From Actinomycetota bacterium (GTDB lineage: Bacteria; Actinomycetota; Actinomycetes; Nanopelagicales; Nanopelagicaceae): a DNA stretch of 64,000 bases. This document shows positions 1 to 7,312 of this stretch, in pieces (position 1 is the stretch's first letter; each line of letters starts with the position of its first letter). Below the pieces are notes generated by a model. It worked only from the letters and a program-made list of their open reading frames with translations. It did no database searches and was not told where the DNA came from. The stretch spans positions 1 to 64,000 of the forward strand of contig JAQBVO010000007.1 of NCBI GenBank assembly GCA_027728065.1. The letters run 5' to 3'. Both the position numbers and the translations under genes were made by a program.

Positions 1-1
1 G

Positions 2-76
2 CTTCGATCACGTCCAACTCGACCTCATCCACTCTTTGTTGGATTAATCGCAGCGGCGGTAAAAGCGAAGGGGTAG
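2..76 (+). CDS. 3' end of an upstream gene, product not identified
   Basis: An open frame runs from the window edge to a TAG at 74-76. Its last residues (ending ...PHPLFVGLIAAAVKAKG) read as a plausible alanine-rich helix. The stop lies 6 bases before the ald start, a spacing typical of an operon. In related actinobacteria a NUDIX (ADP-ribose pyrophosphatase-like) gene often sits upstream of this xerD/parA/scp block, so that is a synteny guess only. The other two forward frames either stop earlier or run straight into ald out of frame. Too little is present to assign a function. Confidence 0.4.
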   Translation, partial: LRSRPTRPHPLFVGLIAAAVKAKG

Positions 77-82
77 TTCACG

Positions 83-1180
83 ATGATTGTCGGTATCCCT
101 AAAGAGATCAAGAGCGCTGAGTCCCGCGTTGCAATTACACCTGAGGGCGTGCGCGAGTTTGTCAGCGCTTCACACTCGGTAATCATCGAAGATGGCGCAG
201 GTCTTGGTTCATCGATTAGCAATCAGGATTACATCGCCGCCGGTGCGCAGATCGTGGCAGATGCGGATGCAATCTGGAGTCGTGCCGATTTAGTATTGAA
301 GGTTAAAGAGCCGATCGCCGTCGAGTATCCAAAGATGCGCAAGGGCCAAACTCTCTTTACGTACTTACATTTAGCAGCTTCGCGCCCATGCACCGATGCA
401 TTGATTGCTAGCGGTACTACTGCTATCGCCTACGAGACAGTTGAGGTTAACGGCTCACTGCCCCTGCTTGCACCGATGAGTGAGGTTGCAGGCCGCTTGG
501 CAACTCAAGTAGGTGCAACGGCGCTACTGCGCCCTAATGGTGGCCGAGGCATTCTTCTAGCTGGCGTGCCTGGAGTATCCCCTGCTCGAGTAGTTGTCAT
601 CGGCGGTGGCGTAGCGGGAGTTAGCGCTGCGGTTATAGCAATGGGCATGGGCGCAGATGTCACTGTCCTTGATCGCTCTATTGAGCCTTTGCGCCACATC
701 GATTCGCTCTATGGTGGGCGCATCAAAACTCTCGTTGCATCGACATATGCTATTGAGAGAGAGGTGCGACTGGCAGATTTAGTAATTGGAGCGGTATTAG
801 TACATGGGGCCAAGGCGCCAAAGTTGGTTTCTAACGCACTTGTTGCAACTATGAGGCCTGGCTCGGTATTAGTCGATATCGCAATCGATCAAGGGGGTTG
901 TTTTGAAGATAGTCGTCCTACTACCCATGCTCAACCAACCTATGAGGTACATGGTTCGCTCTTCTACTGCGTAGCAAATATGCCAGGAGCCGTACCGGTG
1001 ACATCGACTTATGCACTCACCAATGCAACTTTGCCTTACGCCTTATCGATAGCTAATCTAGGATGGAAACGGGCCTGTCAAGAGGATAAGAACCTTGCCA
1101 AGGGATTAAATGTTCATGAGGGCAAGATTTACTACGCCGCCATAGCGCAGACACATGGTTACGAGCACGTACAACTTTGA
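83..1180 (+). CDS. ald: Alanine dehydrogenase
   Basis: Cytosolic NAD-dependent enzyme that interconverts L-alanine and pyruvate plus ammonia. The N-terminus ([20 protein letters not shown]) is the classic Ald/transhydrogenase start with the substrate-binding Arg-Val-Ala-(I/L)-Thr-Pro block. A Rossmann glycine loop ([14 protein letters not shown]) lies near residues 170-185. The length of 365 aa is close to the family's usual ~371. The ATG at 83 is preceded by a good Shine-Dalgarno (AAGGGG near 67-72). The 3' end overlaps the xerD start by 26 bases, so the two are probably co-transcribed. Assignment is firm. Confidence 0.95.
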   Translation: MIVGIPKEIKSAESRVAITPEGVREFVSASHSVIIEDGAGLGSSISNQDYIAAGAQIVADADAIWSRADLVLKVKEPIAVEYPKMRKGQTLFTYLHLAASRPCTDALIASGTTAIAYETVEVNGSLPLLAPMSEVAGRLATQVGATALLRPNGGRGILLAGVPGVSPARVVVIGGGVAGVSAAVIAMGMGADVTVLDRSIEPLRHIDSLYGGRIKTLVASTYAIEREVRLADLVIGAVLVHGAKAPKLVSNALVATMRPGSVLVDIAIDQGGCFEDSRPTTHAQPTYEVHGSLFYCVANMPGAVPVTSTYALTNATLPYALSIANLGWKRACQEDKNLAKGLNVHEGKIYYAAIAQTHGYEHVQL

Positions 1181-2078
1181 TGCTCTAGCGCACTCATTTC
1201 TTAACTACTGTGCAATAGAGCGGGGATTATCGGTAAATACAGTTGCTGCTTATCGCCGAGATTTAGAGAAATTTGCCGCATTCATAGGTGATACACCAGT
1301 TCTAGCTATCGATACGTCAACTATTAATAGTTTTGAGATCACACTTCGCACACAAGAGCTTTCACCATCTACTCGTAATCGTATTGAATCGAGTTTACGC
1401 AGCTTCTTCTCACATTTGGTAGTAGAAATTGGTTTAGCCAATCCCACTCTTGAAATAGTAAGTAGCAAATCCACTCGAAGACTTCCCAAGGCGCTACGAA
1501 TAGATCAGATCGTTGCACTTATCGAGGCGGCATCAGATCAGGGTCGGCCAATTACCATTCGAGATCGCGCCATGATTGAACTTCTCTATAGCAGCGGAGC
1601 TCGCGTGAGTGAGTTAATCTCACTCAACATCACCGATATCACCTCCACAGATGGTCAAGAAGGTTCCATGACGACGATTAAGTTACGTGGAAAAGGTGCA
1701 AAGGAGCGGATAGTGCCACTTGGTAGCTTTGCTACCCGGGCGATAGATGATTACATCGTAAGAACGCGGCCCGTGCTGGCATCACATAGCCGTTCCAGTG
1801 ATAACGCGCTTTTTCTTAACGCCCGAGGGGGGCGATTAACGCGGCAAAGTGCCTGGAATATCGTTCTTAAAGCCGCTAAAAACGCTGGAATCAGCGAGAA
1901 GGTTTCGCCACATATTTTTCGCCACTCGTATGCAACACATTTATTAGATGGTGGAGCCGATATCCGTGTGGTTCAAGAGCTTTTGGGGCATGCCTCAGTA
2001 ACTACAACGCAGATTTATACTTTAGTAACTATCGATAAGTTGCGCGAGAGCTATGCAACGGCGCATCCGCGAGCTTGA
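1155..2078 (+). CDS. xerD: Tyrosine recombinase XerD
   Basis: Site-specific recombinase that, with XerC, resolves chromosome dimers at dif during cell division. The 307-aa protein has an N-terminal SAM-like DNA-binding domain (about 8-95) and a C-terminal catalytic domain. Catalytic residues are visible: R150 (SSGARVSEL), a basic GKGAKER loop (about 179-185), H253/R256 in HIFRHSYATH, H279 in LLGHAS and nucleophile Y288 in TTTQIYT. The ATG at 1155 lies inside the ald 3' end and no later in-frame start keeps the N-terminal domain. Next to parA and scpAB this forms a chromosome-maintenance neighbourhood. XerC is the only likely alternative name. Confidence 0.92.
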   Translation: MVTSTYNFDALAHSFLNYCAIERGLSVNTVAAYRRDLEKFAAFIGDTPVLAIDTSTINSFEITLRTQELSPSTRNRIESSLRSFFSHLVVEIGLANPTLEIVSSKSTRRLPKALRIDQIVALIEAASDQGRPITIRDRAMIELLYSSGARVSELISLNITDITSTDGQEGSMTTIKLRGKGAKERIVPLGSFATRAIDDYIVRTRPVLASHSRSSDNALFLNARGGRLTRQSAWNIVLKAAKNAGISEKVSPHIFRHSYATHLLDGGADIRVVQELLGHASVTTTQIYTLVTIDKLRESYATAHPRA

Positions 2079-2088
2079 AAAAAATCTT

Positions 2089-2499
2089 TTAGAGACCGCG
2101 CAGGCGACGTGCCAAAATGCTTTGATCTCCCTTTGCTTCAAGGTCAGCGATAATTACCCCGATAGATTCGCGAACGATTCGCCCACGATCAGCGGCAAGT
2201 CCTAAATCTCCGCGCAGTAGTAAACGTGCCTGATCTAGATCAAACAACTCATCGGGAGATAGGTAGACGGTAATTTTTTCTTCATGGCGTTCGCGACCAG
2301 AGGGGGAGCGATCAAATGTAGTAACGCGGCGGCGGGTAATTGAGCGCACTCCCTTTTTCACCGATGGTGCCTTTGGTGTTGCAATCGCTGGAGGTACTAG
2401 CGGAGTAGGTGCTTGTGGAGTATCTGGGACCGACGTCAGCGCTGAGGTAGTGGTACGGAAAAGCTCGTCAGCACCTGGAAGATTTGCTCTGCGGGTCAT
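2089..2499 (-). CDS. Ribbon-helix-helix-like protein paired with ParA
   Basis: A 136-aa protein with a disordered proline/alanine-rich N-terminal half (about 15-60), a basic patch (SITRRRVTTFDRSPSGRERH region) and a C-terminal block from about residue 74 (EKITVYLSPDELFDLDQARL, then helices). That block has the strand-helix-helix look of small DNA-binding partitioning proteins. It starts within the 3' end of the parA-like gene (4-base ATGA overlap), so the two are translationally coupled. By position it is a candidate DNA-binding partner of that ATPase, unlike a classical ParB with its HTH. The function is inferred; I do not recognise a named family beyond RHH-like. It converges with xerD, leaving only 10 bases between them. 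Confidence 0.7.
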   Translation of the reverse strand: MTRRANLPGADELFRTTTSALTSVPDTPQAPTPLVPPAIATPKAPSVKKGVRSITRRRVTTFDRSPSGRERHEEKITVYLSPDELFDLDQARLLLRGDLGLAADRGRIVRESIGVIIADLEAKGDQSILARRLRGL

Positions 2500-3380
2500 C
2501 GTGCGCCTCCTCGGGCGATTAATTCTCGGGCTAGCCTGCGATATGAAGCCGCACCATCAGATGATGATGCATAAGTTGTAATTGGTTCCCCAACGACGGT
2601 TGTCTCAGGAAAACGAATAGTTTTAGCGATTATCGTTTCAAAGACATCCGTTGGAAACTGCTCTAAAATCCGCTCAAGTACTTGGCGGTTGTGTAATGTT
2701 TTCTTATCATACATCGTGGCCAAAATCCCAATCAAGTGTAGATCTGGATTGAGGAAGTTTTTAATTTTATCAAGGTTGCCCTTGAGCTCAATAAATCCAT
2801 GCAGAGCAAAGTATTCACACTGCAATGGAACGATGACTTCATCGGCTGCAACGAGTGCATTAATCGTTAACTGACCCATCGTTGGCTGGCAGTCAACCAA
2901 AATAACATCGTAATAATCGCGCAGCGATGTCAAAGCCCGTTTTAAATACTGCTGACCACCGATCTCAGCACCCAGAGTTGTCTCAGCTGTTCCCAAATCG
3001 CGGTTAGCAGGTAGGAAATCCAAGCCTGGCACTAAGGATTTCAAGATGATTGTTTCAATCGCCGCTGTTGGTGTCATAAGCGCGTAGTAGACCGTCTGTT
3101 CCAATGGCAGTGAGTGGGCGTTAACACCAAGACCTAACGAGAGGCCTCCCTGTGGATCGAAGTCGACGAGAAGTACGCGACGACCTAGCTCTGCAAGGGA
3201 TGCTCCCAAGTTAATTGTTGTCGTGGTCTTTCCAACGCCACCCTTTTGGTTAAATATCGTGACTACCTTCGCATCACCATGCTCGGTTATTGAGGCTGGA
3301 ATCGGAAGCTGCTTAGCTTTCTTGCCCAGCAGAGTTGCAGTCGTGTAGAGCTCTGCACGAATTGTCGATTTAGCGCTCAA
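2496..3380 (-). CDS. ParA-family ATPase of the scpAB locus
   Basis: Deviant Walker ATPase of the ParA/Soj/MinD class. The deviant P-loop KGGVGKTT is at residues 46-53, the Walker A' block VLLVDFDPQG at about 69-78 and a Walker B-like ILVDCQPTMG near 155-165. The 294-aa length with a ~35-residue N-terminal extension is usual for actinobacterial copies next to scpA; this is distinct from the origin-linked parAB pair. It is probably a cytosolic positioning or segregation factor acting with the downstream RHH-like protein. The start is TTG at 3380, supported by a Shine-Dalgarno-like AGAAAGAGG about 8 bases upstream. It diverges from scpA. Confidence 0.85.
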   Translation of the reverse strand: MSAKSTIRAELYTTATLLGKKAKQLPIPASITEHGDAKVVTIFNQKGGVGKTTTTINLGASLAELGRRVLLVDFDPQGGLSLGLGVNAHSLPLEQTVYYALMTPTAAIETIILKSLVPGLDFLPANRDLGTAETTLGAEIGGQQYLKRALTSLRDYYDVILVDCQPTMGQLTINALVAADEVIVPLQCEYFALHGFIELKGNLDKIKNFLNPDLHLIGILATMYDKKTLHNRQVLERILEQFPTDVFETIIAKTIRFPETTVVGEPITTYASSSDGAASYRRLARELIARGGAR

Positions 3381-3409
3381 ACGTCAAACCTCTTTCTAGG
3401 TATTGAGCG

Positions 3410-3415
3410 AGCCTA
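3410..3415 (-). promoter_or_regulatory. Candidate -10 element for the parA-like gene
   Basis: TAGGCT on the minus strand, the same hexamer seen before several leaderless genes in this window. Here it lies about 29 bases before the TTG start, leaving a short leader that holds the Shine-Dalgarno. No convincing -35 was seen. Confidence 0.35.
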
Positions 3416-3446
3416 CGCGCTCCACATCTTGGCGGCAACTCTGAAG

Positions 3447-3452
3447 TAGAGT
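3447..3452 (+). promoter_or_regulatory. Leaderless -10 element for scpA
   Basis: TAGAGT followed by exactly 6 bases and then the scpA ATG at 3459. There is no Shine-Dalgarno, so the transcript should begin at or next to the start codon. This supports that start. Confidence 0.55.
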
Positions 3453-3458
3453 GGGTTT

Positions 3459-4334
3459 ATGGATACTTCGCTGCAGGAGCCCCGGGATGTAAACCCGGCC
3501 AACACTGCCGCTTTTGCAGTGCATCTGAGCAACTTCGATGGCCCCTTTGATCTGCTCTTGCAGCTCATCGCTCGGCACAAAATGGATATTACTGAAATCT
3601 CCTTAAGCTTAGTCACCGATGAGTTCATCTCATTTATCCGGGCCCTTGAACACAGTGGTCAGGGATGGCAGTTAGATCAGGCGACCGAATTCCTGGTAGT
3701 TGCGGCGACTCTGCTTGATTTAAAGGCCGCGCGACTGCTTCCCAGCGGCGAGGTCGATGATGAGGAGGATCTATCTCTGCTTGAGGCGCGCGATATCCTC
3801 TTTGCCCGACTGCTGCAGTACAGAGCATTTAAAGAGATTGCGATGAACTTTGCCGAACAGATTGCAATGGCCGATAAATCCTTTGTCCGTGTAGTGGCGC
3901 TGGAACCATCTCTTGCCGCGCTACTTCCTGAGGTTCTTATCGGAGTTGGGGCGGCCCGCTTTGCAGCTATCGCCGAGCGGGTTCTGACCCCAAAGAGCGC
4001 ACCTGTGGTAAATGTGGAGCATCTCTTTCTGCCCCTGGTGAGCGTGGCCGATGAGTCACGCTACCTCGTAGAGCTGCTACGCAGGTCAAGCTCTCTACCC
4101 TTTCGAAAGCTCATAGCCCAGGGTGATAGCACCTCAATAATCGTGGCGAGATTTCTAGCCCTTTTAGATCTCTATCGCCAGGGCGTTCTGCGCTTTAACC
4201 AGGTGATGGCTTTGGGCGAGCTACAGATCTCATGGACAGGACCACTTGATGGCGAGGTTGAAGCCAGCGATGAGTTCGACCTTCCCGTTGCATTTGAGGG
4301 CGATGAGGCGGAGGAGAGGGGCGATAATGTCTAA
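3459..4334 (+). CDS. scpA: Segregation and condensation protein A
   Basis: Kleisin subunit of the bacterial SMC-ScpAB condensin, which compacts and segregates the chromosome. The typical N-terminal kleisin block FAVHLSNFDGPFDLLLQLIARHKMDITEI is at about residues 18-46, and a winged-helix C-terminal region (about 205-270: FLALLDLYRQGVLRF, QI) is the SMC head-binding part. The length of 291 aa is normal. The ATG is preceded by a TAGAGT -10-like box, suggesting a leaderless message. The 3' end overlaps scpB by 8 bases, so ScpA and ScpB are coupled. Confidence 0.94.
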   Translation: MDTSLQEPRDVNPANTAAFAVHLSNFDGPFDLLLQLIARHKMDITEISLSLVTDEFISFIRALEHSGQGWQLDQATEFLVVAATLLDLKAARLLPSGEVDDEEDLSLLEARDILFARLLQYRAFKEIAMNFAEQIAMADKSFVRVVALEPSLAALLPEVLIGVGAARFAAIAERVLTPKSAPVVNVEHLFLPLVSVADESRYLVELLRRSSSLPFRKLIAQGDSTSIIVARFLALLDLYRQGVLRFNQVMALGELQISWTGPLDGEVEASDEFDLPVAFEGDEAEERGDNV

Positions 4335-4878
4335 TCGGCAGGTTGAGCGCTCTATAGAGGCGATTCTCATGGTCGTTGATGAGCCGGTCAGTGAGTTAAC
4401 TCTGGCACAGGTTTTGGGTAGAACGATCGATGAGATCGATTCCGCCCTTGCCAACTTAACTACCAGCTACGACGGTCGTGGCTTTACATTAAAAAAGATC
4501 GGTGGAGGATGGCGTTTCTATAGCCATCCAGAGATGGCCCCGATCGTTGAGAAATTTGTCCTCGATGGACAGCAGTCCAGGCTCACACAGGCCGCTTTAG
4601 AGACGTTATCTGTCGTGGCCTATCGCCAGCCCGTATCGCGCGCCCGCATCTCTGCTATCCGTGGGGTCAATGTCGAGGCTGTTATGAAGACCCTGGTTAC
4701 CCGTGGCCTTGTGGAGGAGTCGGGCCTTGAACATGAGACTGGGGCGATTTTATACAGGACGACCAGCTATTTTCTCGAGCGCTTAGGGCTTAACTCTCTG
4801 GCCGATCTACCGGCCCTGGCCCCATATCTACCAAATCTCGATCGGCTCGACGAAATTCTTGATTCGCTAATTGAGTAG
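4327..4878 (+). CDS. scpB: Segregation and condensation protein B
   Basis: Dimeric double winged-helix partner of ScpA in the condensin complex. The start at the ATG at 4327 gives MSNRQVERSIEAILMVVDEP, matching the family N-terminus. A longer TTG frame from 4246 adds 27 residues that are only scpA read out of frame. The second winged helix with LTQAALETLSVVAYRQPVSR is at about residues 86-105, a hallmark motif. The protein is 183 aa, near the usual size. Confidence 0.94.
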   Translation: MSNRQVERSIEAILMVVDEPVSELTLAQVLGRTIDEIDSALANLTTSYDGRGFTLKKIGGGWRFYSHPEMAPIVEKFVLDGQQSRLTQAALETLSVVAYRQPVSRARISAIRGVNVEAVMKTLVTRGLVEESGLEHETGAILYRTTSYFLERLGLNSLADLPALAPYLPNLDRLDEILDSLIE

Positions 4879-4918
4879 TACTGGGGCTACTCTTCCGCAG
4901 GAATGTCGGGAGATTGCT

Positions 4919-5632
4919 ATGAACGAGATACGCCTAAATAAGATCATTGCAGATGCAGGTGTTACCAGCCGGCGCGGGGCAGATGAGCTCATAGCTTCCG
5001 GTCGTGTGAGCGTCGATGGTTTAACTATTCGTCAGTTGGGTGCAAAATTCGACCCCCATATGGTCCAAGTTAAAGTTGATGGTGAGACAATCAAGCGCTC
5101 TATGACTAAGAGTTATCTTGCACTTCATAAACCAAAGGGTGTTTTGTCTACTATGTTCGATCCTGAGGGACGGCCCTCTCTGAGCGATTTCATCGATCTT
5201 CGCAAGGAGCGTCTCTTTCACGTCGGCCGCTTAGATATGGACTCTGAAGGGCTCATTCTTCTTACCAACGATGGAGATCTAAGCTTCAGGGCGACCCATC
5301 CCTCCTTTGGATTGGAGAAGACATATATTATTGAGTTCGATTCAAAACTTCCCCCCGGGTTGGCAAAGACATTACTCAAAGGCGTTGAGCTCGAGGATGG
5401 AATTGGCCGGGTCTTATCTTTTTCACAACTCTCGCAAAGCTGGATCGAGGTCACGATCCATGAGGGCAGGTATCACATTATCCGCAGATTATTGCAGGCA
5501 GTTGGGGTAGATGTCCTTCGCTTGATCCGTACCAAGTTCGGCCCAATATCCCTCGGAGAGACTGCAGAGGGGCGATGGCGCGATCTCAATAGTGGAGAGT
5601 TAACAAATCTACGAAAGGCTTTGAATCTTTAA
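4919..5632 (+). CDS. rluB: Ribosomal large-subunit pseudouridine synthase RluB/RsuA family
   Basis: Converts a uridine of rRNA (U2605 of 23S rRNA in E. coli RluB) to pseudouridine. An N-terminal S4 RNA-binding domain (about 2-50: RLNKIIADAGVTSRRGADELI) is followed by the catalytic domain with GRLDMDSEGLILLTNDGDL, where the Asp of GRLD is the catalytic residue. A second motif is around EGRYHIIRRLLQAVG. The start chosen is ATG 4919, with CGGGAG 6 bases upstream; an earlier frame from 4871 would overlap scpB with non-conserved residues. Position after scpAB is the standard actinobacterial arrangement. 237 aa. The exact rRNA target is inferred. Confidence 0.9.
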   Translation: MNEIRLNKIIADAGVTSRRGADELIASGRVSVDGLTIRQLGAKFDPHMVQVKVDGETIKRSMTKSYLALHKPKGVLSTMFDPEGRPSLSDFIDLRKERLFHVGRLDMDSEGLILLTNDGDLSFRATHPSFGLEKTYIIEFDSKLPPGLAKTLLKGVELEDGIGRVLSFSQLSQSWIEVTIHEGRYHIIRRLLQAVGVDVLRLIRTKFGPISLGETAEGRWRDLNSGELTNLRKALNL

Positions 5633-5664
5633 CGTGTTTGCAATATATTAATAAACTAGTAAAG

Positions 5665-5702
5665 CGATAAATCAACAATTCAAGATGAAAGTCTATTTAT
5701 CG
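5665..5702. repeat. Inverted repeat CGATAAAT / ATTTATCG
   Basis: Perfect 8-base arms at 5665-5672 and 5695-5702 with a 22-base spacer. No T-tract follows that would make a clear terminator. It could be a regulator-binding site or part of the end of the rluB transcript; role unknown. Confidence 0.5.
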
Positions 5703-5876
5703 ATTTATAAAAAGAAAGTGGTGCGTAGAATTCTCGATATGTCGATATTCGCATCTGGGCATAATCCCGGATCTTATTTATAACGCATTTTTTAAAACCG
5801 ATTAAAAGTTATATTGTTAAATTGGTAAAAAAATTTGCGAAGTTTTCAATCTCCCACGAAATCTAGGCAGGAAAGG

Positions 5877-5882
5877 TAGTCT
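5877..5882 (+). promoter_or_regulatory. Leaderless -10 element for aroH
   Basis: TAGTCT, then 6 bases, then the aroH ATG at 5889. The A/G-rich string upstream (AGGAAAGG) is too far away and overlaps the promoter, so it is unlikely to act as a ribosome site. Confidence 0.55.
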
Positions 5883-5888
5883 TATCCC

Positions 5889-6245
5889 ATGGCAGTTAAA
5901 GCGATTCGGGGTGCCGTTCAAGTGCGCGCAAATACCCATGCTGCTATAACCGATGGGGTACAAGAGCTCATCGCCGCTATTATGCGCACAAACGCCCTTA
6001 CGCCAGAGTCTATTATCTCAGTGATCTTTACATCCACGGCCGACCTGACAGCCGCCTTTCCAGCTACCGCCTGTCGCGATATCGGCTTTGAGGCCGTGCC
6101 TTTACTCGGCGCCGTTGAGGTGGATGTACCGGGAGCTCTGGATAAGACGATTCGCGTCATGATCCATGCCAATACAAACGCCCCTTCGCTCTCTCATATC
6201 TATCTGCACGGCGCACAGGTTTTGCGTCGAGATATCGCTCAATAA
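5889..6245 (+). CDS. aroH: Chorismate mutase, AroH class
   Basis: Monofunctional trimeric AroH-type chorismate mutase that converts chorismate to prephenate, the branch point to Tyr and Phe. The 118-aa sequence keeps active-site residues equivalent to the B. subtilis enzyme: R7 (AIRGAVQ), E77 (GAVEVDVPG), R89 (KTIRVMIH) and Y105 (IYLHGA). The stop TAA overlaps the tyrA ATG by one base, so prephenate formation and oxidation are coupled. A TAGTCT box 6 bases before the ATG suggests leaderless transcription. Confidence 0.94.
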   Translation: MAVKAIRGAVQVRANTHAAITDGVQELIAAIMRTNALTPESIISVIFTSTADLTAAFPATACRDIGFEAVPLLGAVEVDVPGALDKTIRVMIHANTNAPSLSHIYLHGAQVLRRDIAQ

Positions 6246-7297
6246 TGCTGCGCCACGTTCGCATCGTTGGCTCAGGCTTAATCGGAACCTCGATCGCACT
6301 TGCTCTCACTGCCAAGGGTGTGGGGGTGGAGATGGTCGATCGCCAGCTCTGGGCCCAAAATCTAGCCAGCGATCTGACCGGTGGGCTATCCGCCTCATCA
6401 CCCGAGATCGTAATCCTGGCCCTCCCAAGTGATGCCATACCACAGGTCATTGAGGCTGAGTATGCACTAAATCCCCACTCAATCTTTATGGATGTAAGCA
6501 GTGTAAAGACTGAACCTATACTTCATATTGCAAGCTCCTCACTGCCTTTAGCAGATTTTGTAGCGACCCATCCCATGGCAGGCCGTGAGATAGGGGGAGC
6601 ACAATCGGCCAGAGCCGATCTCTTCCAAAGCCGCAGTTGGATAGTGACTCCAACACAGGCCAACTCACCGGAGGCGATCGCCCTGGTCAGCCAGCTCATC
6701 GAACTGGTGGGGGCGCATATCGTGATCTTATCCAGCGATGAGCACGATCGAGCCGTTGCTGCTATCTCACACCTTCCGCAGATCGTTGCAACCCTGCTTG
6801 CCCAGAGTTTAAATGAGCTGCCACCCCAATGGTTATCCCTCTCGGGTACTGGCTTGGGCGATACGACAAGGATCGCGGCATCAGATCCAGAGTTATGGAG
6901 TGGGATTATCTACTCCAACCGCAGCAAAATTACCGCCCCGCTTCGCCGGCTTCACGAAGACCTGGGAGCTCTTATTGAAAACCTTGAGGATAAGCAGGCT
7001 ATCGCCACCTTCATCGATGCCGGTCGCGCAGGACGTGCGCGTATTCCAGGTAAACATGGAGGAGCTGCACGTAAATACACACACCTACCAATCGTTATCG
7101 ATGATAAACCAGGGCAGTTAGCGGCGATCTTTAATGAGTGTGCTGCGATTAATGTTAACGTTGAAGATTTAGGAATTGAGCACTCACCCGGGCAGTTAAG
7201 TGCTCTTATTACTTTAGCCTTATCGGCCTCTGATGCAACCTTGTTATCGGCCCACTTATCTTCACTCGGATGGAACGTTCATCCAGTTCTTCAATAG
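6245..7297 (+). CDS. tyrA: Prephenate dehydrogenase with C-terminal ACT domain
   Basis: NAD(P)-dependent oxidative decarboxylation of prephenate to 4-hydroxyphenylpyruvate in tyrosine synthesis. The Rossmann loop VRIVGSGLIGTSIALAL is at about residues 5-21, the ATHPMAGREIGG block near 105-116 and the helical dimer domain is in the middle. A C-terminal ACT domain (from about residue 280, DKPGQLAAIFNECAAINVNVEDLG) probably binds tyrosine for feedback. 350 aa. The start shares the last base of the aroH stop. Confidence 0.94.
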   Translation: MLRHVRIVGSGLIGTSIALALTAKGVGVEMVDRQLWAQNLASDLTGGLSASSPEIVILALPSDAIPQVIEAEYALNPHSIFMDVSSVKTEPILHIASSSLPLADFVATHPMAGREIGGAQSARADLFQSRSWIVTPTQANSPEAIALVSQLIELVGAHIVILSSDEHDRAVAAISHLPQIVATLLAQSLNELPPQWLSLSGTGLGDTTRIAASDPELWSGIIYSNRSKITAPLRRLHEDLGALIENLEDKQAIATFIDAGRAGRARIPGKHGGAARKYTHLPIVIDDKPGQLAAIFNECAAINVNVEDLGIEHSPGQLSALITLALSASDATLLSAHLSSLGWNVHPVLQ

Positions 7298-7300
7298 AAG

Positions 7301-7306
7301 TAGGCT
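7301..7306 (+). promoter_or_regulatory. Leaderless -10 element for cmk-der
   Basis: TAGGCT, then 6 bases (CATCAC), then the ATG at 7313. It lies in the 15-base tyrA/cmk gap, so cmk-der can be transcribed on its own. Confidence 0.55.
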
Positions 7307-7312
7307 CATCAC

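Larger units (their letters stand above)
5633..5888. other. AT-rich intergenic control region between rluB and aroH
   Basis: This 256-base gap is the longest non-coding stretch in the window. It is clearly richer in A/T than its surroundings, with A- and T-runs. It holds an 8-base inverted repeat (5665-5672 with 5695-5702), a near-tandem TCGATATG/TCGATATT repeat (5734-5749) and several possible AT-rich promoter hexamers. No ORF, tRNA or known riboswitch was recognised. It ends in the aroH -10 element. Confidence 0.6.

Noticed and set aside
5307-5510. Small plus-strand frame inside rluB
   Set aside because: Out-of-frame shadow of a conserved enzyme, with no ribosome site of note.
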